Shown piece after piece: positions 5,626-7,704 of a DNA stretch of 7,704 bases; the first letter of the stretch is position 1; the number at the start of each line of letters is the position of its first letter. The stretch is from NCBI GenBank assembly GCA_020024515.1, contig JAHHTR010000100.1, positions 1 to 7,704 on the forward strand, read 5' to 3'. The translations under genes and the position numbers were made by a program. The stretch is from Angelakisella sp. GTDB taxonomy: Bacteria > Bacillota > Clostridia > Oscillospirales > Ruminococcaceae. The notes under the pieces are model-generated. The model was given only the letters and a program-made list of their open reading frames with translations. It was not told the DNA's origin and did not search any database.

Positions 5626-6510
5626 ATAAATCAGATAATTTATGTTGATGTACTAGTTGTACTTAACTTATTTGTAAACTATTTTTTACTGCTTTCTACA
5701 AGTGCTCTGATACATATAAAAGTAAAAATATTAAGGCTTCTATTAGCTTCATCTGTTGGAGCAATTTACTCTTTAAGTATCTTTATCCCTATAAACAATA
5801 TCTTTGTTTCTGTACTATTGAAATTATTATGTTCTGCAATAATAGTTTTATCTGCATTTGGATTTCATAGCACAAAAAATTTTCTGCGTGCATATGGAGC
5901 TTTCTTTCTATCCAATTTTATTTTTGCAGGATTTATGTTCGCTGTTTGGATATTTTTCAAACCAAACTCAATGATATATCAAAGCGGAACAGTATATTTT
6001 GATATCAATGCCGCAGCGTTAACATTTAGTACAGTTGTATGTTATATTATTTCCGCTTTAATATCGCATATTTTAAAGCGACGAGCTCCAGATAGCCATA
6101 TCGTAAAAATAACAATTTCAATAAATGGTACGGAAGTTTCAGGGTTAGCTCTTTTTGATACGGGCAACACACTTAAAGAACCATTCTCATCATATCCTGT
6201 AATTATATGTGAATACAAACTGATACATAAAATTATACCGACTAATTTAGACAACATTCTCAATAATCCTAATCAATATGATATATCAAATTCAAATATA
6301 AGACTAGTCAATTTTAATTCAATAGGTGGAAGCGGATTATTACCTGCATTTAAGCCAGATTACATTATAATCGAAAATGGAAAAGAAAAGAGAAAAAGAG
6401 AAAATGTTTATATTGGAATCTATAAAGGCATACTCTCTAACGGAGAATACAATGCCCTAGTTGGAAATTTATTTTTTGAAGCAACCGAGAAAGGGGAGTT
6501 GACTTATTAA
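5626..6510 (+). CDS. spoIIGA: SpoIIGA, pro-sigma-E processing membrane protease
   Basis: SpoIIGA sits in the mother-cell side of the sporulation septum and cuts the pro-sequence from pro-sigma-E after a signal from SpoIIR. The first part, about residues 1-150, holds five hydrophobic segments beginning with IIYVDVLVVLNLFVNY, the classic family start. The second part is the aspartic protease domain with LALFDTGN; D178 is the catalytic aspartate (D183 in B. subtilis). The later hydrophobic-Gly motif region (NSIGGSGLLPAFKPD) is also present. Length from ATA 5626 is 294 residues, against about 309 in B. subtilis. No ATG, GTG or TTG occurs in frame between 5608 and the TTG at 5818, which would remove two membrane segments, so ATA is the best-supported start. 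The stop overlaps the sigE start by 5 bases, suggesting translational coupling. Confidence 0.93.
   Translation: MNQIIYVDVLVVLNLFVNYFLLLSTSALIHIKVKILRLLLASSVGAIYSLSIFIPINNIFVSVLLKLLCSAIIVLSAFGFHSTKNFLRAYGAFFLSNFIFAGFMFAVWIFFKPNSMIYQSGTVYFDINAAALTFSTVVCYIISALISHILKRRAPDSHIVKITISINGTEVSGLALFDTGNTLKEPFSSYPVIICEYKLIHKIIPTNLDNILNNPNQYDISNSNIRLVNFNSIGGSGLLPAFKPDYIIIENGKEKRKRENVYIGIYKGILSNGEYNALVGNLFFEATEKGELTY
6491..6498 (+). promoter_or_regulatory. Ribosome binding site that decides the sigE start
   Basis: AAGGGGAG lies in the last codons of spoIIGA, 7 bases before ATT 6506. A TGA at 6500-6502 in the sigE frame excludes any start further upstream. Confidence 0.8.
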
Positions 6511-7222
6511 AACACTATTTAATATAAGAAATTATTTTGTTAGATTCTTTCATAGGTTTAAACTCAAAGAAAAAGGTGAAATACACTACATAAATGGATA
6601 TGATACTTTACCAGCTCCTTTAAAGAAAGAAGAAGAAAAGATTATATTTGAACGTATAGAAAACGGTGATGAATCTGCAAGAGAGCCACTTATTGTTCAC
6701 AATCTAAGATTAGTTGTTTATATAGCAAAAAAATTTGAAAATTCAAACGTTGGAATAGAAGATTTAATCTCCATAGGAACGATTGGATTAATAAAAGCAG
6801 TAAACACTTTTAAGCCATCTAAGAATATTAAACTCGCAACTTACGCTTCAAGATGTATAGAAAATGAAATTTTGATGTTTTTAAGAAAAAGTATTAACAC
6901 CCGTGTAGAACTATCTATTGATGAGCCTTTAAATGTTGATTGGGACGGAAATGAATTACTACTGTCTGATATTCTTGGAAGCGACCCTGATCTTATAAAC
7001 AAAAACATAGAAGCTCAAGATGAAAAAGAAATGCTCTTAAAATCAATATCAAAGCTAAATGAACGAGAAAGAACAATAATGCAAATGCGTTTTGGCATAG
7101 GGGGTACAAAAGAATATACGCAAAAAGAAGTTGCAGATATGCTTGGAATATCTCAAAGCTATATTTCAAGACTTGAAAAAAGGATAATAGAAAAATTAAA
7201 AAAACAAATGCAAACAGCTTAA
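6506..7222 (+). CDS. sigE: RNA polymerase sporulation sigma factor SigE (pro-sigma-E), ATT start
   Basis: This is the early mother-cell sigma factor, made as an inactive precursor. From ATT 6506 the protein has 238 residues (239 in B. subtilis). It begins with a basic, amphipathic pro-sequence (MKTLFNIRNYFVRFFHRFKL), then E25-IHYI, which aligns with E25-VYYI at the B. subtilis processing site. Region 2 spans about 66-128 (NLRLVVYIAKKFEN, GIEDLISIGTIGLIKAVN, KLATYASRCIENEIL). Region 4 ends with the helix-turn-helix at about 204-226 (YTQKEVADMLGISQSYISRL). The first in-frame ATG, GTG or TTG is TTG 6872 (codon 123), which would delete the pro-sequence and most of region 2. The gene must therefore start at a non-standard codon, and ATT alone has a correctly placed ribosome site. 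It overlaps the spoIIGA stop. sigG, its usual downstream partner, is missing. Confidence 0.96.
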   Translation: MKTLFNIRNYFVRFFHRFKLKEKGEIHYINGYDTLPAPLKKEEEKIIFERIENGDESAREPLIVHNLRLVVYIAKKFENSNVGIEDLISIGTIGLIKAVNTFKPSKNIKLATYASRCIENEILMFLRKSINTRVELSIDEPLNVDWDGNELLLSDILGSDPDLINKNIEAQDEKEMLLKSISKLNERERTIMQMRFGIGGTKEYTQKEVADMLGISQSYISRLEKRIIEKLKKQMQTA

Positions 7223-7232
7223 ATACAACGGT

Positions 7233-7261
7233 TCATTTAATCACCTCTATTCGCATATAAT
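7233..7261 (+). promoter_or_regulatory. Candidate SigE-dependent promoter of ylmC
   Basis: TCATTTA (7233-7239), 14 bp, then CATATAAT (7254-7261). The SigE consensus in B. subtilis is roughly KMATATT-N14-15-CATACANT, so the -35 matches 5 of 7 and the -10 differs by one base. TATAAT at 7256-7261 could also serve SigA, but no SigA -35 fits (TTCATT). Transcription would start near 7268, inside the hairpin described at 7239-7280. Confidence 0.45.
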
Positions 7262-7283
7262 AGTTGCAATAGAGGTGATTTTT
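7239..7283 (+). promoter_or_regulatory. Hairpin covering the ylmC ribosome site; terminator-like for sigE
   Basis: AATCACCTCTATT (7239-7251) pairs perfectly with AATAGAGGTGATT (7268-7280). GCA (7253-7255) and TGC (7265-7267) extend the stem past a bulged C, and TTTTT (7279-7283) follows. The 3' arm contains AGAGGTG (7271-7277), the Shine-Dalgarno of ylmC. In a transcript reading through from sigE the hairpin would end transcription or hide this site. Confidence 0.65.
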
Positions 7284-7589
7284 ATGGGATGCTGTTGTAT
7301 TACAGAGCTTCATAGCAAAGAAGTAATAAATCAGAAAAATGGTTGCCGCCTCGGATTCGTATCTGATGTTGAAGTAGATACTTGCTGTGGCAGGGTTGTG
7401 GCTATTATAATTTACGGCAAGCCTAAATGTTTTGGATTGATGGGTCACTGTGATGATATAAGAATACCATGGGAAGATATTAAAATAATAGGAGATGATA
7501 CAATTTTAGTTTGTTATAACTCAAATTGTGGCTGTATCCCTAAAGGGTCTAATTGTAAAAGAACAAATTTTTTCTCAGATATTTTATAA
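7284..7589 (+). CDS. ylmC: YlmC/YmxH-family sporulation protein, PRC-barrel-like, cysteine-rich
   Basis: This small 101-residue protein has the YlmC/YmxH pattern: an early ITELHSKEVIN, the barrel strands LGFVSDVEVD and GRVVAIIIYG, then the family's IPWEDIKIIGDDTILV. The molecular role of the family is not established; in B. subtilis ylmC lies downstream of the sigE-sigG genes, and homologues are largely limited to spore formers. Twelve of the 101 residues are cysteine (C3-C5, C21, C34-C35, C49, C56, C77, C82, C84, C91), many more than expected, hinting at metal binding or disulfide cross-links. ATG 7284 is 6 bases after AGAGGTG; a GTG at 7275 lies in that ribosome site. The gene is 61 bp behind sigE and may use its own SigE promoter. 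No terminator is seen before the IS copy, 31 bp downstream. Confidence 0.85.
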   Translation: MGCCCITELHSKEVINQKNGCRLGFVSDVEVDTCCGRVVAIIIYGKPKCFGLMGHCDDIRIPWEDIKIIGDDTILVCYNSNCGCIPKGSNCKRTNFFSDIL

Positions 7590-7645
7590 TAAACATTTCA
7601 ATTAAAAGCAAAAAAACAAGTGAACAGGTCCAGTAAAAACGGACA

Positions 7646-7704
7646 ATGAAAAAAAGTGCCCCCTATGGTAGAATTAAAGAAACTACCATAGGGGGCACTT
7701 TTTA
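7646..7704 (+). CDS. IS3-family transposase OrfA, 5' part (runs off the window)
   Basis: From ATG 7646 the frame is open for 19 codons and encodes MKKSAPYGRIKETTIGGTF. It corresponds to the KRTPYGRIKETTIGGIF region of the left copy, where it leads into the helix-turn-helix. Here the A-run has seven bases, so the ATG is in frame, unlike the left copy. No proper ribosome site is visible upstream (GGA at 7641-7643 only). Completeness cannot be judged. Confidence 0.6.
   Translation, partial: MKKSAPYGRIKETTIGGTF
7651..7703. terminator. Perfect 21-bp palindrome at the IS end, bidirectional terminator form
   Basis: AAAAA plus GTGCCCCCTATGGTAG (7651-7671) pairs without mismatch to CTACCATAGGGGGCAC plus TTTTT (7683-7703) across an 11-base loop. 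A GC-rich stem flanked by A- and T-runs fits a terminator working both ways. It lies within codons 2-20 of orfA. Confidence 0.75.

Larger units (their letters stand above)
7621..7704 (+). mobile_element. IS3-family element, left end (intact as far as seen)
   Basis: The element starts with TGAACAGG at 7621, identical for 32 bases to the inverted copy ending at 179, and runs out of the window. It reads rightward. The 31 bp between ylmC and this end show no recognisable feature. Confidence 0.8.

Noticed and set aside
6872..7222. sigE beginning at TTG 6872 (116 residues)
   Set aside because: This would remove the pro-sequence and most of region 2, although the upstream frame from 6506 encodes both with full conservation.
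180..7620. Composite transposon carrying the enclosed genes as cargo
   Set aside because: The cargo is ordinary core and sporulation genes and the left IS copy is defective; independent insertions or contig breaks at repeats are simpler explanations.
1..7704. CRISPR arrays, tRNA or rRNA genes, or an anti-phage system
   Set aside because: No regularly spaced repeats, cloverleaf or rRNA-like segment, or defence-type protein was seen on either strand.

Overview
This window looks like a chromosomal piece of a low-GC, endospore-forming Firmicute, most likely a member of the Clostridia. The evidence is a complete spoIIGA-sigE pair (pro-sigma-E protease and mother-cell sigma factor), a YlmC/YmxH-type sporulation protein, AT-rich codon use with many ATA and TTA codons, and strong Shine-Dalgarno sequences. 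A genus cannot be named from sequence reading alone.

Layout. Both ends are the same insertion-sequence end, an IS3-family (IS150-like) left end and transposase N-terminus. The two copies are inverted and read outward (1-179 minus, 7621-7704 plus). The left copy is decayed; the right copy is open as far as the window shows. Positions 180-288 hold no recognisable gene. Next come a family I inorganic pyrophosphatase (minus) and a divergent SulP-type permease lacking a STAS domain. An IS200-type element with several hairpins and a frameshifted tnpA follows (about 2318-2968). A membrane-anchored ComEC-like metallo-beta-lactamase-fold protein (minus) and a xylose-isomerase-like TIM-barrel protein (plus) share a divergent promoter region (4039-4206). 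The TIM-barrel gene is followed by nrdR, a strong terminator, and then spoIIGA-sigE-ylmC. No gap between genes is both longer than 300 bases and free of features; the longest, 2211-2455, is filled by palindromes described below.

How the genes fit together. nrdR regulates ribonucleotide reductase genes, none of which are in the window. SpoIIGA and SigE form the classical checkpoint at asymmetric division. Their promoter has near-consensus -35 and -10 hexamers spaced 21 bp apart, as in the Spo0A-activated spoIIG promoter of Bacillus subtilis. ylmC may be switched on by SigE itself through a promoter that lies in the loop of an RBS-sequestering hairpin. sigG, which usually follows sigE, is absent here.

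Most unusual observation. Three of the intact genes (SulP permease, spoIIGA, sigE) have no ATG, GTG or TTG that fits their Shine-Dalgarno sequence. The best starts are CTG (or ATA), ATA and ATT. For sigE no conventional start exists in the first 122 codons, and the ATT start puts the processing-site glutamate at residue 25, as in B. subtilis pro-sigma-E.
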